The translations under genes and the position numbers were made by a program. From assembly GCA_032716605.1 (NCBI GenBank), contig CM064572.1, forward strand, positions 39,623,777 through 39,687,776: a DNA stretch of 64,000 bases, in the 5' to 3' direction. Each line of letters begins with the position of its first letter. Position 1 is the stretch's first letter. Source of the stretch: Paralithodes platypus. Its lineage: Eukaryota; Arthropoda; Malacostraca; Decapoda; Lithodidae. Of the stretch, positions 31,495-42,699 are shown one piece after another. The notes beneath the pieces are model-generated. The model was not told the DNA's origin, did no database searches, and saw only the letters and a program-made list of their open reading frames with translations.

Positions 31495-33612
31495 TTTGAT
31501 GCGAGATATTTGTCTAGCGGAGTTTAAATGAATCAACGGTGGTTGCTGCAGTCTATAACGTCTCGGGGAAGCCCATTCCACAAGTTGACAACTCGATTGA
31601 AGAAGAAATTCTTAGATTCGTGTGAGTTAAAAGATTTACCAATAATTTTGCAACCGTTTCCCCGCGTGTAATTAGATTGGTCGATAGTGAAGTACTTACT
31701 ACAGTTCATATTGTCGATGCCTTTGATGATTTTGAACACTTGAATTAAGTCACCTCTTAATCTGCGCTGGGTTAAAGGAAATAGATTTAATTCTCTAAGA
31801 CGCTCTTCGTATGGTTTGTTCTTTAGGCTAGGTATCATTTTGGTAACTCTACGCTGAACTCGTTTCAGCTTGTTTATATCTTTTTGGTAATAAGGGCACC
31901 AGGATTGAACGCAGTACTCCAGAAGAGGGCGGACTAAGGAATTGTAAAGGGTTAGGATAACTTCTTTAGATTTATGCTCAAATGACCTGCCTATAAAGCC
32001 AATTATTTTGTTTGCCTTCTTAACAACTTCTGAACATTGTTGACTCGGTTTTAAGTTACTCGATATTTTTACTCCCAGATCGGTTTCTCTGTTTACATTC
32101 TTAAGTTGAGTGACATTCATCGAATAGTTTGCTTTCTCATTTAGGTATCCATATGTAGTACTTTACATTTATCCGCAATGAAACTCATTTGCCAAATTTG
32201 GGCCCAACATGACAATTTATCTAGATTGTGTTGCATATCGTCAACTTGTACTTTTGAGAGTACGCTATTTGCAATTTTTGTATCGTCAGCAAATTTTGAG
32301 ATTGTACAGGTGAGACCCTCATCTATGTCGTTGATGTAAATTAAAAAGATAATTGGTCCTAGTACCGATCCCTGGGGTACCCCGCTACTTACATTGGTCC
32401 ATTTAGATGCCTTACCGTTTATGACTACTCTTTGCTTTCTGTCGCTGAGCCAATTTTCTATCCATTTCAACACGCCATCTTGTATTTCATGCGCTTTTAG
32501 TTTTAGCAGTAAACGTTTGTGGGGAACTTTGTCAAAGGCCTTTTGAAAATCAAGGTATATAATATCTACAGCTTTACTCTCATCGTAGAGGTTGAGAATA
32601 TCGTGGAAAAAGTCTAAGAGGTTTGTTAAACAGGAACGTTTTTTACGAAAGCCGTGTTGAGTATCTTTAAGTAACTTATTTTCCTCTAAGTGATTTACGA
32701 GTCTGTCTCTTATGACCGTTTCTAGCATTTTACATACAATTGAGGTTAAGCTAATTGGACGATAGTTACTGGGTAGGGATTTGCTGCCTTTTTTGAATAT
32801 CGGTGTTACGTTGGCTAGCTTCCACTGATCAGGCATAGTCCCAGACTGCAAGGATTCATTGAATAGCAATGTCAGTGGTTTGGAGAGCTCATCCTTAGCT
32901 TCCTTTAGAACTCTAGGCGAGATTGTATCAGGTCCAGGCGTTTTATTTACCTTGAGTTTATCTAAACAATTCAATACTTCTCTCTCTGTAACGGTGATAT
33001 TGCTTAGAACATCTGAATTATCAATCTGAATCGGCGATGGTGTAGGGATATCACTGAGGTCTTCTGTTGTAAAAACTGATGCAAAGAAGGTATTGAGGGC
33101 ATTACTCATTTGTACTTCGTCTTTGGTGTATTCTCCATTTCCATCGACTAACGGTCCAACAGTTGAAGTAACTACTTTTTTCTTTCTGATATAACTATAG
33201 AATTCTTTCGGGTTTGTTTTACTTTGATTCGCAACATGTAACTCCAGGGTCTTTTTACTTTGCTTAATTAACTTTTTGGCTTTGCGTCGTAGCTCTACAA
33301 ATTTCACCCGTTCTTCGTCATTTTGTGAGGATTTTAATCTATCATTAGCAAATTTTTTAGCAAGCAGACAGTCTGAAATATCTTTATTCCACCATTTGGG
33401 CTTATCATTATGGCCTGGACGCCGTATTTTCGATGGTATGCAGTCTTGCACTGCCCTAAGGTAAGTGGTTGTGAAACACTCCCAAGATGTATTTATGTTG
33501 TTATTGTTAGTCAGAAAGCTCCAGTCAGTTTCTTTAATCGTTGATTTAAGTTCATGAAAATTTGCTTTCTTGAAATTAGGGACTTTCTCAATGCTGCTAT
33601 TTGATTTGTTAC
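31495..33612 (-). pseudogene. LINE-A reverse transcriptase (copy 3), two frames
   Basis: A 436-codon frame (33451-32141) spans KWWNKDIS, a basic linker, TPGPDTISP, NYRPISLTS, QHGFRKKRSC, YLDFQKAFDKVPHK, GVPQGSVLGPIIFL and FADDTKIA. A second frame (32120-31533) carries DLGVKISSNLKPSQQC, EYCVQSWCPYY and NLFPLTQRRLRGDLIQ. A lesion at 32140-32150, where TACATA has been shortened in the LHVGYLNEK region, separates them; a smaller change near 31540 alters the C-terminal DCSTVDS. The endonuclease was cut off by the element at 33615. One of the least damaged copies. Confidence 0.9.
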
Positions 33613-33614
33613 TA

Positions 33615-34557
33615 TAGTCCTACAGACCCAAACAGGCGGTTATGGGCGCGGTCACCTACCCTTACACTGGTGCCACCTGTCCACTTGACCCTTTCCGTAC
33701 GACAACCTTTCCAAATTACTCTCGCTACCTCCCCCCGTTCAAGGTCAATGTAGGGAGATCGGCTCTCTCTCTATATACTGTTTGTGTAAGACTGTGTAGC
33801 CCACATGAATGCATAGATTATTATTGCTATAATAAATTATATTACTATTTATCTCTCTCTCTCTCACTCACCCTACACACCTCACCCCCCCCCCCCCCCA
33901 CTCACCCTCCTTCCACCCCACACCACTCTACCACCCCCCCCCCCACCCTCCACCCCGCATACACCACACCACACTTGCATCCACTATATTCTCCCCCCCC
34001 CCCCCCCCCCCAGTTTTGTGGCGCTCTCGCTTGCTCGCTCTCGCTCGCTCGCTCTCTCTCTATCTCTCTCTCTCATATATATATACATATATTGAGAATA
34101 TTATATCACAAAGTTTCGGCGCATTTTTTTTTAAGAGGTTTCCCCTCTGTACCATCTGTTTTGTCTGACTATGCAAGTGGTGGGGCGATTTGGAGCGGCT
34201 TCCATTGTGGATGGTGTCAAAGTCAGGAATGAAATGAAGTGAGAGTATAAATTTTGTGCGCCTGGCAGCGCGCCATCACGTAAAATTTGTGATGAGTTTT
34301 TTTGGCCGACGTCTGACAACGTCGCAGTAGCCATGTTGCCAAGCTGTATACAATGTCCATTGAATTTACTAATAAGCGAATTAATTATAAAAACAATAAA
34401 GCTATTTTGTACCTGTAGAAATAGCTGAGCATTTCAAACCGACTTAAGGTACTTAATACCGAAAATAATATATTTTCGTTGTTAGGGATTATACATGTGG
34501 CACCAATGTAAAGGGAGTAACCGCGGGTAGGACCGCCTGTTAAGATCTGTTTGACTA
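33615..34557. mobile_element. TA-flanked miniature element in LINE-A copy 3
   Basis: Ends TAGTCCTACAGACCCAAACA and its inverted counterpart (…TTAAGATCTGTTTGACTA). Inverted similarity continues about 60 bp (AACAGGCGGT, CGCGGT, TTGGTGCCAC). TA precedes (33613-33614) and follows (34558-34559). Excision with one TA gives GTTACTAGTAAAC, exactly the sequence of LINE-A copies 5 and 6 at this site. C-runs and CT runs fill 33850-34075. No transposase; a Tc1/mariner-type origin is inferred from the TA. Confidence 0.88.
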
Positions 34558-34766
34558 TAGTAAACTTTAAAGTGAAAGTTATCGTACGATGGCCGCTGTT
34601 ACTGAATTCATCACCAACATTCAAATTCTCTATTAATTCTTCTTTTGTTGCGAGTACAAGGTCAAGCACATTATTACCACGGGTCGGAGATTGAACAAAT
34701 TGAAAAAATGAACTCTCTTGCAAGTTAGCATAGAGGTCGTGTCCAGAGTGTGGAGTAAGAAGTAAG

Positions 34767-34785
34767 AGAGAGAGAGAGAGAGTAC
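34767..34785. repeat. (GA)n between LINE-A copies 3 and 4
   Basis: A GA tract borders the 5' break of copy 3 and the 3' end of copy 4. Confidence 0.9.
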
Positions 34786-35433
34786 AAAGGAGTACAAAGG
34801 AAATCAAGCAACAACAGGTCTAGTGACCCTTCTAGGCTGCTTGTCCTCCAAAACACTGAGGATCAAGTGTCCAAACAGTGGTTTAGAGTGGGTAAGGGAA
34901 CATTGGAAAGGGAACTACTGCCCTGGAACTAATATCCGTGGCAGGATTAGGAAGTTAGTAGGGGACAGATGGGTTAGTAACTGAGGGGGGGATAAAATAA
35001 AGTTATTCATTTACAAACGCAGTCAGTCGCGGGTTTGATGCGAGATATTTGTCTAAGCGGAGTTTAAATGAATCAACGGTGCTGCAGTCTATAACGTCTC
35101 GGGGAAGCCCATTCCACAAGTTGACAACTCGATTGAAGAAGAAATTCTTAGATTCGTGTGAGTTAAAAGATTTACCAATAATTTTGTAACCGTTTCCCCG
35201 CGTGTAATTAGATTGGTCGATAGTGAAGTACTTACTACAGTTCATATTGTCGATGCCTTTGATGATTTTGAACACTTGAATTAAGTCACCTCTTAATCTG
35301 CGCTGGGTTAAAGGAAATAGATTTAATTCTCTAAGACGCTCTTCGTATGGTTTGTTCTTTAGGCTAGGTATCATTTTGGTAACTCTACGTTGAACTCGTT
35401 CTAGCTTGTTTATATCTTTTTGGTAATAAGGGC
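34786..35433 (-). mobile_element. LINE-A copy 4, short
   Basis: 3' UTR and the last ~140 codons (RRVTKMIPSLKNKPYEER, GIDNMNCSKYFTIDQSNYT, VNLWNGLPRDVIDCSTVDS). The 5' break follows CPYYQKDINK/AAGGGCA and is directly bordered by (GA)n at 35434-35457. Same orientation as copy 3. Confidence 0.92.
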
Positions 35434-35457
35434 AGAGAGAGAGAGAGAGAGAGAGAG
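35434..35457. repeat. (GA)n at LINE-A copy 4 5' break
   Basis: About 12 GA units. Confidence 0.95.
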
Positions 35458-35609
35458 AAGGAAGCCGATAAATTATTGGGTAAAAGGGGGGAAGCATACG
35501 ATAATATAAAGTGCTTCAGGCCCTCAATGGAAACCTGAATGAGGAAAACGTTACATAGAGTTACATATATATTGTCTTTATTTTTTCAGCTGATAGTAAA
35601 CTCAAGCAG

Positions 35610-35812
35610 GGTGTCAAACCGGAGCAATTTTGTTTGAAGATTTGAGAATATGAGAAAAAATAAAATAAAATAAACATGAAATACCAGTTTTGGTCATGTT
35701 ATCACTTTCAAAGACATAATTAAACAATAGACCATACTTTTATCCTTACCGTACATATACTGTACAATAATAATGACTAAACATAATGGACTCGGCTTTT
35801 GTTTGACACCTT
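35610..35812. mobile_element. hAT-type miniature element, uninterrupted
   Basis: Left end CAGGGTGTCAAACCGGAGCA, right end GCTTTTGTTTGACACCTT. Middle includes GGTCATGTTATCACTTTCAA, the site occupied by LINE-B in the 22.4-kb copy. AGTAAAC occurs just outside both ends and may be the duplication. Confidence 0.7.
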
Positions 35813-36044
35813 AGTAAACGGAATCCCTTAGCACCTAATTTATCGATTCTTGATAGCAAGATATGATGTTGCAATGCCTTGGCGTCATAATATTGTCTTT
35901 CTCATAATTAGATTCATATTATTACCAACCAACTAATTAACATACAATTAAATTAAATCAATGAATCTAATACATAGCCTATGGCAATTTACAGCGAGGC
36001 CTTCCTAAGGGTTAAGTGCCCCATTATTACTCCTTCCATTCGTC
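35813..36044. other. Unassigned AT-rich DNA
   Basis: Nothing recognised. Confidence 0.4.
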
Positions 36045-36298
36045 TATACATTAGGCTACCATAGCGTAGCTAGAATATATGTACATGTTCAGATTAATAT
36101 GCAGGATTCGAAACTGCATAATAAATCGTACGCTTGTCCATATTTCTTTTAACTGTCTTGATAGCGTTAATGCATAAGTGCGCGGAATTTCGATGTGAGT
36201 ATCCTAGGCTCGAGTCCTCGGAGTGCCACATGTATTTGTTGATTTAATTAATTGAGTTTAGATGTGAAGTTGGTTGGTGTAAAAAACATAATAACATA
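36045..36298 (+). mobile_element. SINE-1, dimeric copy
   Basis: First tRNA-like unit GGCTACCATAGCGTAGC with B-box AGGATTCGAAACTGC; second unit TTGATAGCGTTAATGC with AGGCTCGAGTCCTCGG and GTGCCACATG; then body TTAATTAATTGAG and GGTTGGTGTAAAAAAC. A short inverted piece of the second unit follows at 36302-36366. Confidence 0.78.
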
Positions 36299-36365
36299 AT
36301 ACTCCAAGATTCGAACCGAGAACACTCACACCGAAATTCCGCGCACTAACCATTACGCTATCAAG

Positions 36366-36727
36366 ACAGATGGTTTGTTTTGCTGGTTACCTTTCTTCCT
36401 CGCGTTTAGCCCAATTAGTTTTCAGATTTTAAGACGTTCGGCCCATTAGTTTGGCAATTTTAAGACCTTTCGCCCCATTTGTTTGTCAATATTAAGACCT
36501 TTCGTCCTACTTAGGTGTCGATTTTTGTCCTGGCGACCGATAGTGAGCCTGTAATTTTGGAAGAAACTGCCTTCGGCTGGGATTTTTTTTACCAAAAAAT
36601 GTACAAATTAATCTAGAAATGGATTTTTTTTTTTTTTTTTTTTTTTTAAAGTTTGATGGAGGTCTATGGAGGAAACTAGAAAACATACATAAATGAAAAT
36701 ATCGACCTAAAAAGTAACCATTCCCCC
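36366..36727 (+). mobile_element. TTAA-1 element
   Basis: Family order from GGTTTGTTTTGCTGG to ACCATTCCCCC, then TTAA (36728-36731). A T-run of about 22 at 36626-36648 has expanded inside. The left TTAA is not preserved. Confidence 0.75.
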
Positions 36728-36731
36728 TTAA

Positions 36732-37153
<422 letters not shown>

Positions 37154-37189
37154 GGTGAGCAAAATATCAGTGTTCTTCAGAGTTTTCTC

Positions 37190-37495
37190 AGTGCATAGGC
37201 GCCCACCTTTCAACACAATTTCACCTATATTCTGTCCAACTTTCCAACCCAAGAATTACCGTAACAAATGACCTCGGCCTTCCTTCTACTCAACAAGTTA
37301 GCCCTGGAACTCTTTCCCTCGGTCAATCTTTCCTTCATCCTATGACTTAAACTACCTTAAACTTCGTGTGTCCAGGCATTTTGACCCAAACGTTTCTTGA
37401 ATTTGGTTCTGTCACTCTTTAGGCTTTGGAGGAAACATTCGTTACAGGCAGTTCTGCCTTTTTGCCTCCTTCATACACATAACAAAAAATGCAAT
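37190..37495 (+). pseudogene. LINE-C 3' fragment, decayed
   Basis: Plus strand: CAACTTTCCAACCCAAGAAT, GTGTCCAGGCATTTTGAC, TTACAGGCAGTTCTGCC and an A-rich end before the next GA run. The coding part is frame-broken. Confidence 0.7.

Positions 37496-37497
<2 letters not shown>

Positions 37498-37573
<76 letters not shown>
37498..37573. repeat. (GA)n microsatellite
   Basis: GA run of about 38 units. Confidence 0.98.
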
Positions 37574-37577
<4 letters not shown>

Positions 37578-37659
37578 GAGAAGGAGAGCGAGAGAGAGAT
37601 TTGAATACTGTATGGGAGAGAGAGGAGAACAGGGGTGAGAGTGGTGTGATTTACTGAGA

Positions 37660-39165
37660 GAGAGAAGAGAGGAGAGAAGGATGATGGGTAGTGGTGAGAG
37701 TGTGTGATTACTGTATGAGAGAGAGAGAGAGAGTGGGGGCGAGAGAGAAGGAGCGTGATGAGTAGTGGTGAGAGTGTGTGATTTACTGTATGAGAGAGAG
37801 AGAGAGAGGGTGGGGGCGAGAGAGAAGGAGGGTGATGGGTAGTGGTGAGAGTGTGTGATTTACTGTATGAGAGAGAGAGAGAGAGGTGGGGCGAGAGAGA
37901 AGGAGGGTGATGGGTAGTGGTGAGAGTGTGTGATTTACTGTATGAGAGAGAGAGAGAGAGAGAGGGAGCGAGAGAGAGAGAGGGAGGGTGATGGGTAGTG
38001 GTGAGAGTGTGTGATTTACTGTATGAGAGAGAGAGAGAGAGGGTGGGGGGGGGGCGAGAGAGAAGGAGGGTGATGGGTAGTGGTGAGAGTGTGGATTACT
38101 GTATGAGAGAGAGAGAGAGGAGGGGGGCGAGATAGAAGGAGGGTGATGGGTAGTGAGAGGTGTGTGATTTACTGTATGAGAGAGAGGAGAGAGAGGGTGG
38201 GGGCGAGAGAGAAGGAGGGTGATGGGTAGTGGAGCGTGTGTGATTTACTGTATGAGAGAGAGAGAGAGAGGGTGGGGCGAGAAGAGAGAGGAGGAGGGTG
38301 AGAAGGAGGGTAGGGCGAGGAGAGAGAGGGAGAGAGGGTGTAGAGAGAGAGAGAGAAGAGAGGGTGGGGGGCGAGGAGAGAAGGAGGGTGATGGGTAGTG
38401 GTGAGAGTGTGTGATTTACTGTATGAGAGAGAGAGAGAGGGTGGGGGGCGAGAGAGGAGAGGAGAAGGAGCGTGATGGGTAGTGGTGAGAGTGTGTGATT
38501 TACTGTATGAGAGAGAGAGAGAGGGTGGGGGCGAGAGAGAAGGAGGGTGATGGGTAGTGGTGAGAGTGTGTGATTTACTGTATGAGAGAGAGAGAGAGAG
38601 GGTGGGGGCGAGAGAGAAGGAGGGTGATGGGTAGTGGTGAGAGTGTGTGATTTACTGTATGAGAGAGAGAGAGAGAGGGTGGGGCGAGAGAGAAGGAGGG
38701 TGATGGGTAGTGGTGAGAGTGTGTGATTACTGTATGAGAGAGAGAGAGAGGGTGGGGCGAGAGAGAAGGAGGGTGATGGGTAGTGGTGAGAGTGTGTGAT
38801 TTACTGTATGAGAGAGAGAGAGAGAGGGGTGGGGCGAGAGAGGAGGAGGGTGATGGGTAGTAGTGAGAGTGTGTGATTTACTGTATGAGAGAGAGAGGGA
38901 GAGGGGGTGGGGGCGGGAGAGAAGGAGGGTGATGGGTAGTGGTGAGAGTGTGTGATTTACTGTATGAGAGAGAGAGAGAGAGGGTGGGGGCGAGAGAGAA
39001 GGAGGGTGATGGGTAGTGGTGAGAGTGTGTGATTTACTGTATGAGAGAGAGAGAGAGAGAAAGGGGGGGCGAGGAGAGAAGGAGGGTGATGGGTAGTGGT
39101 GTGAGTGTGTGATTTACTGTATGAGAGAGAGAGAGAGGGTGGGGGCGAGAGAGAAGGGGGCAAAG
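37660..39165. repeat. Minisatellite, ~73-bp unit, about 20 copies
   Basis: Each unit has (GA)5-10, GGGTGGGGGCGAGAGAGAAG, GAGGGTGATGGGTAGTGGTG and AGAGTGTGTGATTTACTGTA. Units differ by GA length and a few substitutions; around 38280-38360 the order is disturbed. Serine/leucine/proline-rich reverse frames here are artefacts. Confidence 0.95.
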
Positions 39166-39269
39166 AGAAGTGAGCAGAGAGAGGGGAGAGAGAGAGAGGG
39201 GGGGAAGGGAGAGAGATAGGGGGAAGTGAGAGAGAGGGGGAAGAGAGAGAGGGTGGGGAGAGAGAAAGG

Positions 39270-39308
<39 letters not shown>

Positions 39309-40204
39309 AAGAAAGAGAGAGAGGGAGGGAAGAGAGAGAGGGGGGAAGAAAGAGAGAGAGGGAGGGAAGAGAGAGGGAAGAGAGAGAGGGAGGAAAGAGA
39401 GAGGGGGGAAGAGAGGGAGAGAGAGAGAAATAGAAGGGGAAAGAGAGGAGGGGGAGAGCAAGGGCGGAGCGAAGAGAGAGGGGAGAGAGAGAGTAGGGGG
39501 TGGGGGAGAGAGAGGAGAGGGTGGGGGAGAGAGAGAGGAGAGGTGGAGGGAGAGAGAGAGTAGAGGGTGGGGGGGGAGAGAGAGAGAGAGGAGAGGGTGG
39601 GGGAGAGAGAGAGAGGAGAGGGGGGGGAGAGAGCGAGAGGAGACGGTGGGGCAGAGAGAGAGGAGAGGGTGGAGGAGAGAGAGAGGAGAGGGTGGGGGAG
39701 AGAGAGAAGAGAGGGTGGGGGAGAGAGAGAGGAGTGGGTGGGGGAGAGAGAGAGAGAAGAGGGGGGGGGGGAGAGAGAGAGGAGAGGGGGTAGGGGAGAG
39801 AGAGGAGGGGGTAGGGGAGAGAGAGGAGGGGGGTAGGGGAGAGAGAGAGGAGGGGGGTAGGGGAGAGAGAGAGGAGGGGGGTGGGGGAGGGAGAGAGGAG
39901 GGGGGGGGGAGGGAGAGAGGAGAGGGTGGGGGAGAGAGAGAGGAGAGGGGGGGGGAGAGAGAGAGGAGAGGGTGGGGGAGAGAGAGAGGAGAGGGGGGGG
40001 AGAGAGAGAGGAGGGGGTGGGGGGAGAGGAGAGAGAGAGAGGGGGGGGAGGAGAGAGAGAGGAGAGGGTGGGGGAGAGAGAGAGGAGGAGGTGGGGAGAG
40101 AGAGAAGGGGGTGGGGGAGAGAGCGAGGGGGAGAAGAGAGAGAGAGAGGGAAGAAGAGAAAGGGGAGGCGGGGGGAAGAGAGAGAGGGGGGAAGAGTGTG
40201 TGTG
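39166..40204. repeat. GA/GGGGGAGA low-complexity region
   Basis: Short units of the type GGAGAGGGTGGGGGAGAGAG. The 333-codon Arg/Glu/Gly frame on the plus strand is a by-product of even-numbered repeat units, not a gene. Ends in (GT)n at 40197-40213. Confidence 0.95.
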
Positions 40205-40213
40205 TGTGTGTGT

Positions 40214-41303
40214 GGTTTAGGCTATAACTGTATTCCTAGTATATCGCGCTAGTTATATATACAAATATAGATACAAATACCGGTATGTACACAGAATAGA
40301 ACAATAACAGTAGCATGAAGTAAAGGAAGACATTTATATATATTTCTTAAACAAACTAAATATTGATAAAATCTTCCATAAACGGTAAACGCACCTATAC
40401 ATCCATCAAACTTAACGTAAGACCTATTATTTTTGTATAAGATGTATTTTCTTCTCATATTAGACTATGCGAGGAGCGTTAGTGCTACTATTAACACTAT
40501 TTATGTTTGGTTATAATGTGCAACGTAATTAGGGACAATCAAATGATAATAACGATAATCCAGAATTGTAGAAAAAAAAGCATCCGAAAAATACGAAAAT
40601 CATGAGTATGTTATTGGAAAACAACGATATCATATTACACCAAACTACTATTACTACTACTACAGTACTATTACTAATAATAATAATACAATAATACTAA
40701 TATTAATAATAATAATAATAATGATGAAATTAACAAAAATTACGGTCAATATATAGATGATGCAATTAAATTGCAAAACAAAAAATCGATTGTTTTTATC
40801 TAGTTTAGAGTTGTGTAAGGGTGTTTTGATGTGTGATAATACTAGGAAATACATATTTACCCATTAAACAACAATCTAAAAACAAGCCTCTCCACTCGTG
40901 AAAAATAAATATTTGGCCATAACCGTTTGCCGTGGGATACAAAATATGTTGAGGGGGGGGGGGGCCTCCCCCCTCCCCCAGGATTTATTGAAATCGTCAT
41001 ATATTTAAACAGTAGGGGGCACAAAACAAATTTTCCCCAACGCGAGATGCCGAGGCTACAATCGCGGCGGTTGTAAACAAAAGCACCCGCCTCATGTGAG
41101 GTAGGCGATATAGAGGATATTTTTTTTTCAGGATCAGTAATACATGTTTACGGCCATTTAGACACATATAGTAATGAAATACATGGTATAAGTAACCTGT
41201 AGGCCACGATATAATCGATGTATGATTTTAATTACATCATGTTTATATTGTCCAAAATGACAAATACTAAGATAAAGCCTACGGTACAAAAAAAAACCCG
41301 GAT
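40214..41303. other. Unassigned AT-rich DNA
   Basis: ATT/AAT runs at 40660-40725 and a G-run at 40954-40964. No gene recognised. Confidence 0.4.
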
Positions 41304-41412
41304 ACATGTCAACTCGTACCCAAGACAACTCGTACTCGAGACATTTCGTACCTTCAAAAGACAACTCGTACACACTTTTTAGACAACTCGTACCGAAGAC
41401 AGATCGTACTCA
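41304..41412. repeat. Six degenerate repeats of AGACAACTCGTACC
   Basis: Units at spacings of about 14-22 bp: TGTCAACTCGTACCC, AGACAACTCGTACTCG, AGACATTTCGTACC, AGACAACTCGTACAC, AGACAACTCGTACCG, AGACAGATCGTACTC. Two related inverted copies occur at 48243-48281 (GTACGAGTTG). Confidence 0.75.
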
Positions 41413-41487
41413 ATTAACATCCTGTTATCCATTTCCATATAAATGTTAAACCTTTCTAGGCCTTTCTAAGGTAATTCATAATTAATT

Positions 41488-41990
41488 ATGCAAATATCAT
41501 TAATCTTCGGACAAGATATAGTAAGCAATCGATTGTTTATAATCAGTGCTATTAAGTCCGCTGTCCTCAGCTCCCCATATGTTGATGAAATTGTGTGTGA
41601 TTTTGAGGTAGCAATTTGGAAATCTATCCGCTCGATACCACCAGGTACTCATAGTCACGGCTGTTCCTTTCATTGGTGTCAGGCAGTTTACAGACAGGTT
41701 GGAATCCTTGGACTTCAGACTACATACTGGTACTGGAACCACTAAAAGAGACCAGTATATAAACTAATAACACAATTAGGCCTACTGGCCCTGCATTAGT
41801 TACCAAGACATCATATCCCCGATGCCTTTGAGTGCCTTAGGTCCCAGGCAAATGATTACGAAAAACTTGCTTCCCGTTTTAAATATGTAGATTCGGCATG
41901 GCTGAGGTCCACACTTGTGATTGTAGAAAACTGATCGAGCTATAAGCGCTTCGTAAGGGCAACTGTACATCCTCATCCCCCATTCGTTGA
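41488..41990 (+). pseudogene. MULE-type transposase relic
   Basis: 41488-41745 encodes YVDEIVCDFEVAIWKSIRSI, then GCSFHWCQAVYRQVGILGLQ, the pattern of the Mutator-like transposase core (catalytic DFE...A...GC.FH..QA..R...LGL). After a frame change, 41800-41931 reads LPRHHIPDAFECLRSQA, YEKLASRFKYVDSAWLRS, a normal continuation of the same domain, ending at a TGA; SYKRFVRATVH follows in another frame. The first catalytic Asp lies upstream and was not found. No ends were assigned with confidence. Named from motif memory. Confidence 0.7.
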
Positions 41991-42099
41991 ATGAGGCACA
42001 ATTCGTGACCTTACAACTGCAATTAGTTTCAGAACATGCATTATTTTCGGATTATTTTTTATTTTAATACCACAAATTTTCCGAGTGCTTTTCATAAAA

Positions 42100-42242
42100 C
42101 AAAATTGTTAATTTGCAACAATATATAGTGTTTGTAATTAATTAGAAATCTCGGGAAAACCTATTTTCCCCATTAGGCCTATCGATGATGTTGAGACGCC
42201 CCTCGATAGTGATTTGAGAAGACATTAGGGAAAAACTAAATA
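42100..42242. repeat. Block duplicated at 42.53-42.65 kb
   Basis: AATATATAGTGTTTGTAATT, ACCTATTTTCCCCATTA and CGCCCCTCGATAGTG recur with changes at 42540-42635. The LINE-D fragment lies between the two. Confidence 0.6.
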
Positions 42243-42493
42243 AGATAGTCACTAAGGAACAACTTGAGATGGTTCGGCCATATGGAACGTATGGAAAGCG
42301 AGAGAATGACTAACGAGAGCGAGGTGGAGGGACAGAGAGGGAGAGGTAGACCGAATGAGAGGTGGAAGGATGGAGTGAGGAAGTACATGAACGAAGGCGG
42401 TGCTGGTTGGGGGGAGGGGCGTCGACTGACTGGGGACAGAGGTGCATGGGGGCGGTTCGTTCGTGGCCACCCCTTCGGGGGTGGATAGATAGA
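42243..42493 (+). pseudogene. LINE-D fragment: reverse transcriptase C-terminus with a hairpin 3' end
   Basis: Encodes LRWFGHMERMESERMTNE, then GQRGRGRPNERWKDGVRK and DRGAWGRFVRGHPFGGG. The R-W-F-G-H-x-x-R-M ... RGRP..RW.D pattern is the extreme C-terminus of many non-LTR reverse transcriptases. The last codons lie in a perfect hairpin CCACCCC-TTCG-GGGGTGG (42467-42484), followed by GATAGATAGA. Matching tails lie at 30.56 and 44.47 kb. Confidence 0.75.
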
Positions 42494-42699
42494 CTAATTT
42501 TCCCATATATTTTTTTTATTTTTACCTGTTAGTTTTCATCAATATATAGTGTTTGGAAATAATTACAACCCTCGGCGAAACCGTTTTCCCCATTATACAA
42601 CGATCTTAGACACGCCGCCCGATAGTGGGGAGGGCTATGAAGTACAGGGAAAATGAGGGGTTAAATGCATAAAACGGCGATAAAAACGTATTTTAGCAA

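Larger units (their letters stand above)
31234..34766 (-). mobile_element. LINE-A copy 3, interrupted by a TA-flanked element
   Basis: From the 3' end next to GA at 31233 through the RT to 33612, then again from 34560 to 34766 across the endonuclease C-terminus (SNSGHRTITF). The middle is a 943-bp inserted DNA element. The 5' break at 34766 is followed by (GA)n and then by LINE-A copy 4. Both ends therefore adjoin GA. Confidence 0.92.

Noticed and set aside
33642..34232. 196-codon frame inside the TA-flanked element as a transposase
   Set aside because: Most of it is translated CT and C-runs; no HTH or acidic triad is visible.
39226..40227. 333-codon open frame rich in Arg, Glu and Gly
   Set aside because: It lies wholly in GA/GGGGGAGA simple sequence, and all three frames are open for long stretches, as expected from the repeat itself.
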